In this document: positions 45,688 through 55,995 of the stretch, piece by piece
Layout of the letters: each line of letters opens with the position of its first letter
How positions within the stretch are numbered: the first letter of the stretch is position 1
NCBI GenBank assembly: GCA_043758775.1
Contig: JAYVMU010000040.1
Span: 1 to 64,000, forward strand
DNA: 64,000 nt
Origin: JACMMS01 sp043758775
Lineage (GTDB): Bacteria > Pseudomonadota > Gammaproteobacteria > Burkholderiales > Methylophilaceae
Direction of reading: 5' to 3'
Position numbers and translations under genes: made by a program
Notes under the pieces: generated by a model
Database searches by the model: none
The model's input: the letters and a program-made list of their open reading frames with translations, nothing else
What the model was told of the DNA's origin: nothing

Positions 45688-46728
45688 CTAATGATATCCG
45701 TCTTCCGCACGAACCTTGCCGCGAAACACATAATACGCCCAGCCGGTATAGCACAATATCATTGGAATAATAACCAACGTACCCCACAGAATAAATACCT
45801 GACTCTCACGTGGCGCAGCCGCATCCCAAATGCTAATAGACGGCGGAATAATATTGGGCCATAAGCTAATACCTAAGCCGGTATAGCCTAAAAATATGAG
45901 ACATAATGCATAAATAAATGGCGTTAAATCGCCTTTGGTTGCTTGGCTACTATCAGTATCTTGCTTAATATTTTTTAATGACTTTATAAACAAAACCATG
46001 GTCAATACAACTAATAAGGGCACCGGCGAAAACCAAAATAAATTAGGCAGTGTAAACCAGCGTGCAGCAATTTCTGGGTGAGTTAGTGGCGTCCAAACAC
46101 TAATGATGGAAATTGTAGCTAATATGAGTAAAACTAGCGGCCGGGCTAGGTTAATCATGCGCTTTTGTAGCTCACCTTCAGTTTTCCAAATCAACCAGCA
46201 ACAGCCAAGTAGTGTGTAAGCCACAACCACGCCTAAGCCCGTGAATAGCGGAAATGGCGCGAACCAATCAAATGCGCCGCCAGTAAAAGCGTGACCAGTC
46301 ATTTTAATGCCATCAATATAAGCACCCAAAGTAACTCCCTGAAAAAAAGCCGCCACTACCGAACCACCGATAAAAGCTTTATCCCAAACGTGCCGTTCAT
46401 GATCCAAGGCTTTAAACCTGAATTCAAACGCCACGCCACGAAAAATCAGGCCAAGTAACATAAAAATTAACGGTAAATACATTGCACTTAGAATAACCGA
46501 ATACGCCAAAGGAAATGCTGCGAATAAGCCTGCACCACCCAAGACGAGCCAAGTTTCATTGCCGTCCCAGACGGGTGCAACAGTGTTCATCATCACATCA
46601 CGATGTTCACGTTCTGGCACCAACGGATAGAGTATGCCAATGCCTAAATCAAAACCATCCATGATAACGTACATCATCACACCAAAAAAAATAATCACTG
46701 CCCAAACAAAGGTAACATCAAAATGCAT
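45688..46728 (-). CDS. cydB: Cytochrome bd-type ubiquinol oxidase subunit II (CioB type)
   Basis: Integral membrane subunit with 8-9 predicted helices that supports the haem-bearing subunit I. Characteristic segments are MYVIMDGFDLGIGIL, PVWDGNETWLVLGGAGLFAAFP and the C-terminal PRESQVFILWGTLVIIP. 346 residues, the shorter form that pairs with CioA-like subunits. Starts four bases after the cydA stop region. Promoted with cydA. Confidence 0.95.
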   Translation of the reverse strand: MHFDVTFVWAVIIFFGVMMYVIMDGFDLGIGILYPLVPEREHRDVMMNTVAPVWDGNETWLVLGGAGLFAAFPLAYSVILSAMYLPLIFMLLGLIFRGVAFEFRFKALDHERHVWDKAFIGGSVVAAFFQGVTLGAYIDGIKMTGHAFTGGAFDWFAPFPLFTGLGVVVAYTLLGCCWLIWKTEGELQKRMINLARPLVLLILATISIISVWTPLTHPEIAARWFTLPNLFWFSPVPLLVVLTMVLFIKSLKNIKQDTDSSQATKGDLTPFIYALCLIFLGYTGLGISLWPNIIPPSISIWDAAAPRESQVFILWGTLVIIPMILCYTGWAYYVFRGKVRAEDGYH

Positions 46729-46731
46729 GAC

Positions 46732-48174
46732 TTAATTTCCTTCACTGTTTGTAGCATCAGCCGCCAACGACATCGGCCGCATAGGTTGTTTATCCTGACC
46801 AGGACCGCCTTCAGTAGTTAAATCGCCCTCATGTGCAACAGGGCCTTTGCGTACCAAGCGTAATACGTAACCAACACCAACTCCAAATACAAAGAAATAG
46901 ATCACTATAAATAGCGCCAATGAAATAGCTAGTGTGGAAACATGATGATTAGATACCGCATCTGCGGTGCGCATTACGCCATACACCACCCAAGGTTGAC
47001 GACCAATTTCAGTGGTCATCCAGCCCGCTATAAGTGCTACCAAGCCTGCTGGGCCCATCAACGTAGTGGCGTACAAAAATAGTCGATTCTGATACATTGT
47101 TTTACGCAAACGCAGCAAGCCACTCCATAACCCTAGCCCCAGCATCGCCATACCCAAGCCGACCATGACGCGGAAAGTCCAAAAGATAATAGTCGCATTA
47201 GGTCTGTCTTCTGGAGCGAATTCTTTCAACCCTTTGATTTGACCATTCCAAGTATGGGTCAAAATTAAACTTGAAGCATGCGGGATTTCAAGCGCATAAC
47301 GATTCGTTTCAGCTTTCATGTCTGGCCAGCCAAATAACACCAGTGGCATACCTTCACCTGCGGCGCCTTTCTGCCAGTGCCCCTCCATCGCCGCGACTTT
47401 TGCTGGCTGATACTTCAAGGTATTAAGGCCATGCATATCGCCAAACATGATTTGCAAAGGCGCAACCAACAATACCATCCACATCGCCATAGATAACATA
47501 GTGCGAATAGCTGGAGTATCTTTTTTACGTAATAATTGCCAAGCAGCCGAAGCGCCTACAAATAAAGCCGTCGCTAAAAATGCCGCTGTACCCATATGCA
47601 TTAAGCGATATGGGAAAGATGGATTAAAGATAACCGCAAACCAATCGGTGGGCACTAGGATGCCATTCACCAAAGCATAACCCTGAGGAGTTTGCATCCA
47701 GCTATTGGATGCCAAAATCCAAGTCATTGAAATCAATGTGCCAACAGCCACCATCACTGTCGAAAAAAAGTGCAACCCAGATCCAACGCGATTCCAGCCA
47801 AACATCATCACACCTAGAAAGCCAGCCTCTAAAAAGAATGCTGTCAGCACTTCATAAGCTAACAATGGGCCCGTAATGCCACCGGCAAAGGTTGAATATC
47901 CACCCCAATTAGTGCCAAATTGATAAGCCATTACCAGTCCAGAGACCACGCCCATGCCAAAAGTAACGCCGAATATCTTCAGCCAATAATGATATAAATC
48001 TTTGTAAACCTGATTGCTAGTTTTTAACCAAAAACCTTCTAACACTGCGAGATAACTTGCCAAACCAATGGTAGTTGCAGGGAAAATGATATGAAAAGCG
48101 ATGGTGAACCCAAACTGCGTACGGGCCAATTCTAATGCAGTAAAACCTAACACGGTTGACTCTGGTAACGACAT
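46732..48174 (-). CDS. cydA: Cytochrome bd-type ubiquinol oxidase subunit I (CioA type)
   Basis: Quinol-oxidising subunit carrying haems b558, b595 and d. ARTQFGFTIAFHIIFPATTIGL at the N-terminus holds the haem-ligand His (H28 region). The segment FPYRLMHMGTAAF carries another ligand His, and GRQPWVVYGVMRTADAVS is the haem/quinone signature. With 480 residues it has the short Q-loop of cyanide-insensitive oxidases and not the long loop of E. coli CydA. Gives the cell a high-affinity route for oxygen reduction. First gene of cydA-cydB-DUF2474. Confidence 0.94.
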   Translation of the reverse strand: MSLPESTVLGFTALELARTQFGFTIAFHIIFPATTIGLASYLAVLEGFWLKTSNQVYKDLYHYWLKIFGVTFGMGVVSGLVMAYQFGTNWGGYSTFAGGITGPLLAYEVLTAFFLEAGFLGVMMFGWNRVGSGLHFFSTVMVAVGTLISMTWILASNSWMQTPQGYALVNGILVPTDWFAVIFNPSFPYRLMHMGTAAFLATALFVGASAAWQLLRKKDTPAIRTMLSMAMWMVLLVAPLQIMFGDMHGLNTLKYQPAKVAAMEGHWQKGAAGEGMPLVLFGWPDMKAETNRYALEIPHASSLILTHTWNGQIKGLKEFAPEDRPNATIIFWTFRVMVGLGMAMLGLGLWSGLLRLRKTMYQNRLFLYATTLMGPAGLVALIAGWMTTEIGRQPWVVYGVMRTADAVSNHHVSTLAISLALFIVIYFFVFGVGVGYVLRLVRKGPVAHEGDLTTEGGPGQDKQPMRPMSLAADATNSEGN

Positions 48175-48203
48175 TCTATTTACGGCTCCTCATCATTGGG
48201 AGA

Positions 48204-48220
48204 ATACTCACATTGAGTAT
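48204..48220. promoter_or_regulatory. Palindrome in the cydA leader
   Basis: ATACTCA-CAT-TGAGTAT, a perfect 7-bp inverted repeat with a 3-base centre, 30-46 bases upstream of the cydA start codon. It does not match the FNR consensus TTGAT-N4-ATCAA. It could be an operator for cydAB or a small hairpin in the leader mRNA. Confidence 0.4.
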
Positions 48221-48326
48221 CGAGCAATTCATTTATAATACTGCTGGGATAATTAACTGACAGCCTAGTTCCAACCGCACAATATTATTTTTCAATAAAC
48301 TCCAAGACTAAAAATAAGGATTAAGC

Positions 48327-49271
48327 ATGGCTAGCAGTTTTTTTGCACTATTTGACGATATCACCACCATTCTAGACGATGTCGCAGCTATGACCAAGGT
48401 TGCCGCTACAAAAACAGTGGGAGTATTAGGTGATGACCTTGCGCTGAATGCTCAGCAAGTGCATGGAGTAAGGGCAGAACGCGAATTACCCGTAGTGTGG
48501 GCAGTAGCAAAAGGCTCATTCAAGAACAAACTTATTTTAGTACCCGCTGCTCTAACCATCAGTTACTTCGCTAACTGGTTAATTATCCCGTTTTTGATGG
48601 TCGGTGGTGCGTATTTATGCTTTGAGGGTTTCGAGAAGCTCGCTCATCAGTTTCGGCACTCAGCCAAAAAAGATAAAGCACATGAAGAAAAATTAGCAAT
48701 AGCAGTAAGTAGCCCAAAAATAGATATGGTGGCTTACGAGAAAGATAAAATCCAAGGGGCCATTCGCACCGACTTCATTTTGTCCGGTGAAATTATTGTC
48801 ATCGCATTAGGCACAGTAGCCACTGCCACATTTATACAGCAAATCATTGTAGTGGCTGGCATTGCAGTGGTGATGACGGTAGGCGTCTACGGTATCGTAG
48901 CCGGCATTGTGAAGCTGGATGATGCTGGATTGCATTTCATGCAAAAAACTGGCAAAAGCTTTTTTAGGCAAGTGCAGCGTTATCTAGGCGCAAAATTATT
49001 AAGTGCTGCGCCGTATTTGATGCGCACTTTATCTGTTATCGGCACCGCTGCGATGTTTATGGTCGGCGGCGGCATATTGGCGCACGGCATAGCCTTCTTA
49101 CATCACAATATTGAACATTTCACCGAAGTAGCCAGCACATTATCCGCTATTGGCAGCATATTAGTCATATTTACCCCAATTTTTTTAAATACCCTGATTG
49201 GTGTGATAGCAGGCGCTTTGGTATTTGCTGTCGTTAAAATCAGCAAGAATATCGTGCAGAAAACCAAGTGA
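48327..49271 (+). CDS. DUF808 / YedI family inner-membrane protein
   Basis: 314 residues. The N-terminus SSFFALFDDITTILDDVA and the GVLGDDLALNAQQV motif identify the DUF808 (YedI) family. Five to six hydrophobic segments follow from about residue 75. The family is widespread and its function is unknown. It has a clear AAGGA ribosome binding site, is divergent from cydA and convergent with msrB. Confidence 0.88.
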   Translation: MASSFFALFDDITTILDDVAAMTKVAATKTVGVLGDDLALNAQQVHGVRAERELPVVWAVAKGSFKNKLILVPAALTISYFANWLIIPFLMVGGAYLCFEGFEKLAHQFRHSAKKDKAHEEKLAIAVSSPKIDMVAYEKDKIQGAIRTDFILSGEIIVIALGTVATATFIQQIIVVAGIAVVMTVGVYGIVAGIVKLDDAGLHFMQKTGKSFFRQVQRYLGAKLLSAAPYLMRTLSVIGTAAMFMVGGGILAHGIAFLHHNIEHFTEVASTLSAIGSILVIFTPIFLNTLIGVIAGALVFAVVKISKNIVQKTK

Positions 49272-49320
49272 ATATACGTATTAAATATTCAAAACGGTTT
49301 TAACTTACATCTCAATCCAC

Positions 49321-49713
49321 TTAGATTGCATCGAACTTGAGTGATGCCGAATTGATACAGTAGCGCAACCCGGTAGGTGGTGGGCCGTCAGGGAACACGT
49401 GTCCAAGATGCGCATCACATACATTACAAATCACTTCGGTACGTGCCATGCCATGTGACACATCCACTTTTTCACGCACATTCTCAGGGTTTAACGGCTT
49501 AAAATAGCTCGGCCAACCGCAGCCTGCATCGAACTTGGTGTCTGACTCAAACAGTGGTGTATTACAACAAACACAAGTGTAAATACCATGTTCAGCATGA
49601 TAAGCATACTCACCAGTACCAGCGCGCTCCGTGGCCGCGTGACGCGTTACCTCAAATTGCAAAGGGGTCAATTCAGCATGCCATTCGGCATCTGTCTTAA
49701 AAACTGTTGCCAT
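49321..49713 (-). CDS. msrB: Peptide-methionine (R)-S-oxide reductase MsrB
   Basis: Repairs Met-R-sulfoxide. The ATG at 49713 (130 residues) has a TGGAGAAA ribosome binding site. The frame extends to 49794 but that part is not family-like. Zinc-site cysteines (CVCC and CNVCDAHLGH), FDAGCGWPS and the catalytic Cys in RYCINSASL are all present. Downstream of lspA by about 107 bases. Confidence 0.95.
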   Translation of the reverse strand: MATVFKTDAEWHAELTPLQFEVTRHAATERAGTGEYAYHAEHGIYTCVCCNTPLFESDTKFDAGCGWPSYFKPLNPENVREKVDVSHGMARTEVICNVCDAHLGHVFPDGPPPTGLRYCINSASLKFDAI

Positions 49714-49820
49714 AATTTCTCCATAATAATTTTTTATGTTTTGAAAAATGTTGCATGCAAGGCTAATCAACATGTTGCAACACAAATCTTTCATCTCTAT
49801 ATTGAGACTTTAAACAGCTA

Positions 49821-50315
49821 TTATATTTGCGGCTTTTTAAAACTATCTAACAACAAAATGGCGACTCCAGTACAAATCGCGCTATCAGCCACGTTGAAGG
49901 CGGGCCAATAGAAAGCTTGATAATGGAAATACAAAAAATCGACGACATAGCCAAGTGTGATGCGATCATACAAATTGCCGAGCGCACCACCTAATATTAA
50001 GGCCAAACCAAAGCAAAAAAGTTTCTGTGATGTATTTTTAGTGCTAGTGGTTTTTTGCAGTAAGTAAATGATGACAATTGATGCAACCAAGGCAACACCA
50101 GTAAAAAAATACTTTTGCCAACCACCGGCTGCCGCCAAAAAGCTAAACGCCGCACCTTCATTGTGGTAACGCACTACATCAAAAAAACTCGTTACTACTA
50201 AATGCTCACCATACTGGAATGATTGCTGCACAAGATGCTTGGTAAACAAATCAATCACAATAATCATTGCACTTAAACTGAGCCATTTCAGCATGCTTTT
50301 TACTTGGCTACTCAT
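49821..50315 (-). CDS. lspA: Lipoprotein signal peptidase (signal peptidase II)
   Basis: Aspartyl membrane protease that cleaves prolipoproteins after lipidation, so it processes the LptE and small lipoproteins encoded in this window. Four transmembrane helices and catalytic Asp residues in GNLYDRITLGYVVDF and FNVADSAI. 164 residues. Its ATG overlaps the ileS stop (TAATG), the standard ileS-lspA coupling. Confidence 0.96.
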   Translation of the reverse strand: MSSQVKSMLKWLSLSAMIIVIDLFTKHLVQQSFQYGEHLVVTSFFDVVRYHNEGAAFSFLAAAGGWQKYFFTGVALVASIVIIYLLQKTTSTKNTSQKLFCFGLALILGGALGNLYDRITLGYVVDFLYFHYQAFYWPAFNVADSAICTGVAILLLDSFKKPQI

Positions 50316-53152
50316 TACGCGTATTTCCTGGGCTCACCCTTGCCGAATAAATTGCTCACGCAACGCCCGCAAATAGTGGGGTGCTCTGCATGTGCGCCAA
50401 CATCCGCACGGTAATGCCAACAGCGCTCACATTTGTTGTTAGTACTAGCTGATACGATAATTTTTTGTTCAGCCTCAGTATTAACTTTAACCAGTTTAGC
50501 CTCTGAAGTAATCATCACAAAACGTAAATCGTCAGCCAAGCTCGCCAGTGCATCATATGTTGCACCTGCCGCATTAAACGTTAACTCGACCTGCAAAGAA
50601 GAGCCAACTTGGCTAGCAGCACGTAACACCTCAATTTCTTTTGCTGCTTGCGCTCGCACATCTCGAATAATGTCCCATCTAGGTTTCAAAAACTCATCGT
50701 ATCCGTGAGGGAAAGGAGCAACAACTACATCATCTTCCGCTCTATCAAGCCAACAGTGCATCATGACGAAATCATCTGTGTTTGGATACAGCGTTTGCCA
50801 AATCTCTTCTGCAGTAAAACTTAGAATTGGCGCTATCAAACCCGCTAACACTTGCGTAATTTTTAGCAGTACGGTTTGAGCGGCGCGGCGATCGTGCGAG
50901 TTTTCCGCATTGGTATATAGTCTGTCTTTAAGTATGTCTAAATAAAATGCACCTAAGTCTTCAGAACAGAAATGCAACAAGGCCTGTGCTACTTTATGTA
51001 ACTCGCAGGCATTGTAAGCAGTTTTGCATTCGGTAGATAAGTCATGTAATACACCGAGTGCATAACGGTCAATTTCTAATAGATTTTCGTAAGGCACAGC
51101 TTGTGTGGTTGCATCAAAATCTACCACGTTAGCCAGTAAAAACTTCATCGTGTTACGGATTTTTCTATAGCTATCTGCCACGCGCTTTAAAATTTCATCG
51201 GAAATCGTCAGCTCGCCAGAGTAATCGGTGCTCGCCACCCAAAGGCGCAAAATGTCTGCGCCGTAAGTATCCATCACCTTTTGTGGTGCTACGACATTAC
51301 CTTTAGATTTGCTCATTTTATGGCCAGCACCATCCACTACAAAACCATGTGTCAACAAGGCTTTGTAAGGTGCGCGACCATCAATAGCACAACCAGTCAG
51401 CAGACTAGACTGAAACCAGCCACGATGCTGGTCAGAACCTTCAAGATATAAATCGGCTGGATATTGCAAATCTACGCGCTTCTTAAGTACCGCCGCATGG
51501 GTTGTGCCAGAATCAAACCAAACGTCTAAAGTATCCGTTACTTTTTTATATTGCTCAGCATCTTCTGGGGCATTCATTGCCAAAAACGTCGCACCATCTA
51601 AGCTAAACCAAGCTTCAACACCTTCTAGCTCCACTTGTTTACAAGCTATTTCAATTAAATCTAAAGTTTGTGGATGCAGTTCACCTGTTTCTTTATGCAC
51701 AAACAACGGCATTGGCACGCCCCAGTTGCGCTGACGTGACACACACCAATCAGGGCGATTTTTAATCATGGCTTCTAAGCGCGCACGACCCCATGAAGGA
51801 AAAAACTGCGTTTCATCCACCGCTTTATTAGCTTGCTCACGTAAGCTAACGCCTACTGCGTTTTGCGCATTCATGCCGATAAACCATTGGTGCGTAGCCA
51901 GTTGCATCAACGGTGTTTTATGGCGCCAGCAATGGGGAAAGCTATGATTTAATCGTGCGCTTGCAAGCAAAGTACCATTTTCTTGCATGATAGCAAGAAT
52001 TACTTTATTTGCCTCCTGACGCGACAAACCACGGATTGTCTCGAGCTCAACCAAATCACTGTTAAAAAACTTACCATCTCCGCCCATTAATACGCGTGGC
52101 TTTTCATTGGGGAAATTAGCGCGCATCACCAACCAGTCATCATTACCATGCGCTGCGGCAGTATGCACTAAACCAGTACCTGCTTCAGTTGTCACGTGGT
52201 CACCACAGGTAATAGGCACTTGGCGATTATCAAATGGATGTTGTAGCTGTAAATGCTCAAGTGCAGCACCTTTGCGTGTAGCCAGCACTTTGGTATCTGT
52301 TTCACCGTAACGCGCTAATGTAGCCTCAGCTAAGTCATGCGCAAGTATGAGTAAGCCCTTACTGGTTTGAATCAAGTCATAGTCAAATTCAGCGTGTACC
52401 GATACCGCCTGGTTAGCTGGTAATGTCCATGGCGTGGTTGTCCAGATGGCCGCGTAGGCATCTTCATCAATTGAAATACCAAACGCAGCACTAAGCTTTA
52501 TTTTATCCGCGACTTTAAAACCCACATCAATCGCTGGCGAATTCACATCTTCATACTCAACCTCAGCCTCTGCCAGGGCCGAGCCACAATCTACGCACCA
52601 ATGTACTGGCTTGCTACCTTGGTAGAGGTAGCCATTTTTGTAGATGTCACCTAAACTTCGCATGATATCGGCTTCGGTTTTGAAATCCATAGTGAGATAA
52701 GGATTATCCCAATCACCCAGCACACCTAAACGAATAAAGTCTTTCTTTTGCTTTTCCACTTGCTCAGTAGCATAAGCACGGCATAGCTCGCGAAATTTAG
52801 CAGGATCAATATTTTTGCCATGATTTTTTTCTACTACCAACTCAATCGGTAGGCCGTGACAATCCCAACCCGGCACGTAAGGTGCATCAAAGCCACTCAT
52901 AGTTTTAGATTTAACAATGATATCTTTTAAGATTTTATTTACCGCATGGCCAATATGAATATCGCCATTGGCATAAGGTGGGCCATCATGCAGGATGAAT
53001 TTAGTCGCACCTTTACGCGCGGCACGGATTTTTTGATATAGTTTTTTGTCAGTCCATTGTTTTAACCATGCAGGCTCACACTTAGCCAAATCGCCACGCA
53101 TAGGAAAAGCCGTTTCAGGCAGGTTTAGTTTGTATTTATTATCTTCGCTCAT
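50315..53152 (-). CDS. ileS: Isoleucine-tRNA ligase
   Basis: Class I synthetase for tRNA-Ile. HIGH motif in GDIHIGHAVNK, KMSKS in HKMSKSKGN, the CP1 editing domain with TTPWTLPANQAV, and a C-terminal zinc finger (CERC...CGRC). I start at the ATG at 53152 (MSEDNKYKLNLP, 945 residues). The frame also offers a GTG three codons upstream. Bacterial-type IleRS1 length. Between ribF and lspA as in E. coli. Confidence 0.97.
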   Translation of the reverse strand: MSEDNKYKLNLPETAFPMRGDLAKCEPAWLKQWTDKKLYQKIRAARKGATKFILHDGPPYANGDIHIGHAVNKILKDIIVKSKTMSGFDAPYVPGWDCHGLPIELVVEKNHGKNIDPAKFRELCRAYATEQVEKQKKDFIRLGVLGDWDNPYLTMDFKTEADIMRSLGDIYKNGYLYQGSKPVHWCVDCGSALAEAEVEYEDVNSPAIDVGFKVADKIKLSAAFGISIDEDAYAAIWTTTPWTLPANQAVSVHAEFDYDLIQTSKGLLILAHDLAEATLARYGETDTKVLATRKGAALEHLQLQHPFDNRQVPITCGDHVTTEAGTGLVHTAAAHGNDDWLVMRANFPNEKPRVLMGGDGKFFNSDLVELETIRGLSRQEANKVILAIMQENGTLLASARLNHSFPHCWRHKTPLMQLATHQWFIGMNAQNAVGVSLREQANKAVDETQFFPSWGRARLEAMIKNRPDWCVSRQRNWGVPMPLFVHKETGELHPQTLDLIEIACKQVELEGVEAWFSLDGATFLAMNAPEDAEQYKKVTDTLDVWFDSGTTHAAVLKKRVDLQYPADLYLEGSDQHRGWFQSSLLTGCAIDGRAPYKALLTHGFVVDGAGHKMSKSKGNVVAPQKVMDTYGADILRLWVASTDYSGELTISDEILKRVADSYRKIRNTMKFLLANVVDFDATTQAVPYENLLEIDRYALGVLHDLSTECKTAYNACELHKVAQALLHFCSEDLGAFYLDILKDRLYTNAENSHDRRAAQTVLLKITQVLAGLIAPILSFTAEEIWQTLYPNTDDFVMMHCWLDRAEDDVVVAPFPHGYDEFLKPRWDIIRDVRAQAAKEIEVLRAASQVGSSLQVELTFNAAGATYDALASLADDLRFVMITSEAKLVKVNTEAEQKIIVSASTNNKCERCWHYRADVGAHAEHPTICGRCVSNLFGKGEPRKYA

Positions 53153-53211
53153 AGAATTCACTAGTAGATTTCATTTATCAATTACACTTACAGCACTATC
53201 CAAATAGTGCG

Positions 53212-54135
53212 TTAGCCAAAATAGATTTTAGCTTGCTCTACATCACGGCCAATTTGCGCTTTTAGCGCATCTAGTCCATCAAATTTCATTTCATCACGTA
53301 ACTTATGCAAAAACTGCACACGCACATGCTGGCCATATAAATCACCAGTAAAATCCAATACATGTACTTCCAATAGTAGTTTAGGGATACCCGCGATAGT
53401 TGGTCGCACACCTAAATTAGCCACACTAGGCAAACCATCTAATAGCTCGCCCTTAAATTGCTCATGACGCAATTTTACGGCATAAACACCATTTAGCGCA
53501 GGACGCTCGTGCCGCATATGAATATTGGCTGTAGGGAAACCCAATTGACGTCCACGCTTCGCGCCATGCACGACTTTACCGCTAATGCTATAGGCACGTC
53601 CAAGCAACAAGGTTGCTAAGGTTAAATCCCCATTGGCTAAGGCCTCACGTACTCGTGTACTAGACACTCTTTCTCCAGCAAGGTTAACTTGTGGCTGATT
53701 AATCAAATCAAAGCCCGCGGCTGACATATCAGCCAACGTGCCGGCACGCTTTGCACCAAAACGAAAATCTTCACCCACCAAGATAGACTTGGTATTAAGT
53801 GATCCAATCAAGATTTTATGCATAAAATCCTGAGCGGATATTTGTGCAAATCGCGCATTAAATGGGCAGACAAATACTTTAGCAATGCCTAATGCATCAA
53901 ATAACTCTAGCTTCTCGCGCAATGTTGTTAGCCTTGCTGGTGCTTTATTCGGGCTAAAAAACTCGCGTGGATGTGGCTCAAACGTCATCACTGCCGATGT
54001 TAAACCCTTTTCATTAGCCACCTTAACTAAATCAGCAAGCAATGCTTGATGGCCTAAATGTACACCGTCAAAATTACCAATCGCTAATGCGAGGGCGACA
54101 CAAGGGTTAGTAGGTAGATGACGAAAAATTTGCAT
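53212..54135 (-). CDS. ribF: Bifunctional riboflavin kinase/FAD synthetase
   Basis: Makes FMN and FAD. N-terminal nucleotidyltransferase domain (GNFDGVHLGHQALL) for adenylylation and C-terminal flavokinase domain with HGAKRGRQLGFPTANI, then SVANLGVRPT. 307 residues. Part of the murJ-ribF-ileS-lspA series. Supplies the flavins used by the UbiH-family hydroxylases. Confidence 0.96.
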   Translation of the reverse strand: MQIFRHLPTNPCVALALAIGNFDGVHLGHQALLADLVKVANEKGLTSAVMTFEPHPREFFSPNKAPARLTTLREKLELFDALGIAKVFVCPFNARFAQISAQDFMHKILIGSLNTKSILVGEDFRFGAKRAGTLADMSAAGFDLINQPQVNLAGERVSSTRVREALANGDLTLATLLLGRAYSISGKVVHGAKRGRQLGFPTANIHMRHERPALNGVYAVKLRHEQFKGELLDGLPSVANLGVRPTIAGIPKLLLEVHVLDFTGDLYGQHVRVQFLHKLRDEMKFDGLDALKAQIGRDVEQAKIYFG

Positions 54136-54166
54136 AGTTTTTTTTAAATCTCAAACTTGTAAATAG

Positions 54167-55711
54167 TTAAATAACGGTGCGATGCATAAAGTCTTTGATG
54201 CGTATGCTCATCATCCATAATGCCGCAAAATAAACACTAGAACCTAACACCAACAAGCCGACCAAATGCAGCATTTTAGGCATTAATTTATAGTTTAACC
54301 AAAGTGCATCGCTCCCTGCCGCGAAATGCAACACAATGGCCATGATGATGACTGCTACGCCAAGCTTAGTCATAAATAAGAGCCAACCTGCTTGCGGCTT
54401 ATACATATTGACTTTACGTAAATGATAATAAAGTAAGCATGCGTTAATACAAGCTCCCAAACCGATAGAAAGCGCTAAGCCCGCATGATTTAAATGAAAA
54501 AATACGACGAAAAGTAGGTTCATCAACTGGGTTGATATCAAAGTAAAAATAGCAATTTTAACTGGAGTTTTGATGTTCTGCCGCGAGTAAAATGCGGGCG
54601 CAAGCACTTTCACCAATATTAATCCCAATAAACCTAAACTGTATGCCATTAGCGCTTGACGCGTCATCTCTACATCGTGAGCGGTAAAAGCGCCATACTT
54701 AAACAGTCCAGCCACCAGTGGTGTAGAGAGCACGGCTAGCGCCACCGCTGCTGGCAGCGCTAAAATAAAGGTCAGACGCAAACCCCAATCTAACAATTTT
54801 GAATACTCAGCATCCGCTTTATCCGCTACGCTTTTAGATAAGCTGGGTAGCAATATTGTACCCAACGCCACGCCTAAGACGCCCGTAGGAAACTCCATGA
54901 GTCTATCCGCGTAATACAGCCATGACACACTACCACTGACTAAAAACGAAGCAAAAATGGTGTTAATGAGCAGTGAAATCTGCGCAATAGATACGCCAAA
55001 TACCGCAGGGCCCATCAACTTTAAAATACGCCAAACTCCCTCATCATGCAGATTCCAGCTTATACGTGGCACTAAGCCGATTTTGAACAAATAAGGAATT
55101 TGATAAAGCATTTGCAAAATACCACCGACAAAAACTGCCCAAGCCAATATTTTTACTGAGTTATCAAAATACGGTGCGATAAATAATACGCCCGCAATAA
55201 ATGCCACATTGAGCCAAACGGGTGTAAAGGCAGGCACAGAAAAATTGCCATAGGTATTCAGTACACCGCCAGCCAGTGAAACCAGCGAAATAAAGAAAAT
55301 ATAGGGAAAAGTAATGCGTAAAAGCTGGATGGTTAAATCAAACTTTGCCGTATCCGCTGCGAAGCCTGGAGCACTGACCTGCACCACCCAAGGCGCGGCC
55401 AGCATGCCAACAATCGTCACCAACACCAAAAACAAACCAAGCAATGTCGCTACATGGTTAATCAGCGCATGCGTTTCATCATGTGTGCGTTGGTTTTTGT
55501 ACTCAGCTAAAATCGGTACAAATGCCTGTGAAAAAGCGCCCTCAGCCGAGATACGGCGTAACAAATTGGGTATTTTAAACGCGACAAAGAATGCGTCGGT
55601 CGCCATACCTGCACCGAACACGCGAGCAATTAAGGTGTCGCGCACGAAACCCAAAATACGAGAGGCAAACGTCATGCTGCCTATTGTGGCCAATGCCTTA
55701 AGAAGATTCAT
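54167..55711 (-). CDS. murJ: Lipid II flippase MurJ
   Basis: MOP-superfamily flippase carrying lipid II across the inner membrane. I start at the ATG at 55711 (514 residues), because the family begins MNLLKALATIGSMTFASRIL. The open frame to 55777 adds a non-family lead. FVRDTLIARVFGAG, RRISAEGAFSQAFVPIL and about 14 hydrophobic segments are visible. No good Shine-Dalgarno was seen. First gene of the minus-strand series, divergent from rpsT. Confidence 0.94.
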   Translation of the reverse strand: MNLLKALATIGSMTFASRILGFVRDTLIARVFGAGMATDAFFVAFKIPNLLRRISAEGAFSQAFVPILAEYKNQRTHDETHALINHVATLLGLFLVLVTIVGMLAAPWVVQVSAPGFAADTAKFDLTIQLLRITFPYIFFISLVSLAGGVLNTYGNFSVPAFTPVWLNVAFIAGVLFIAPYFDNSVKILAWAVFVGGILQMLYQIPYLFKIGLVPRISWNLHDEGVWRILKLMGPAVFGVSIAQISLLINTIFASFLVSGSVSWLYYADRLMEFPTGVLGVALGTILLPSLSKSVADKADAEYSKLLDWGLRLTFILALPAAVALAVLSTPLVAGLFKYGAFTAHDVEMTRQALMAYSLGLLGLILVKVLAPAFYSRQNIKTPVKIAIFTLISTQLMNLLFVVFFHLNHAGLALSIGLGACINACLLYYHLRKVNMYKPQAGWLLFMTKLGVAVIIMAIVLHFAAGSDALWLNYKLMPKMLHLVGLLVLGSSVYFAALWMMSIRIKDFMHRTVI

Positions 55712-55924
55712 GCGAGAATGTGCTGCTGGAAATTTTGCATGCAAGAATTTTACAGTATCAAAACAGTATTTTAGCACGGCAGTGCGCCAATACTCTTCAC
55801 CGATAACACTTGTTATTAGACGCTAATTATTATTTGTTACTCTACATAAAAATAAATTCAAATAACACCATAATGATTGAAAACTACATCGAGTGATTAA
55901 ATTAGATAAACTGTGCATTAAGCC

Positions 55925-55953
55925 TTGCAAAGATAGTAGAAAAACTCTAATAT
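55925..55953 (+). promoter_or_regulatory. Predicted sigma-70 promoter of rpsT
   Basis: -35 TTGCAA (55925-55930), a 17-base spacer and -10 TAATAT (55948-55953). Transcription would start near 55960, leaving a short leader before the rpsT ATG at 55996. A strong pair, as expected for a ribosomal protein gene. Confidence 0.8.
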
Positions 55954-55995
55954 ACGCGGTTTCGTATTTATGCAGTTAAAAGTTTAGGAAAACAC

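Noticed and set aside
48175..48326. FNR/ANR site in front of cydA
   Set aside because: The best stretch (TTGCTCGATACTCAA) has wrong spacing and half-sites compared with TTGAT-N4-ATCAA.
55314..55826. 170-codon plus-strand ORF antisense to murJ
   Set aside because: Lies opposite the conserved murJ N-terminal half and has no recognisable motif.
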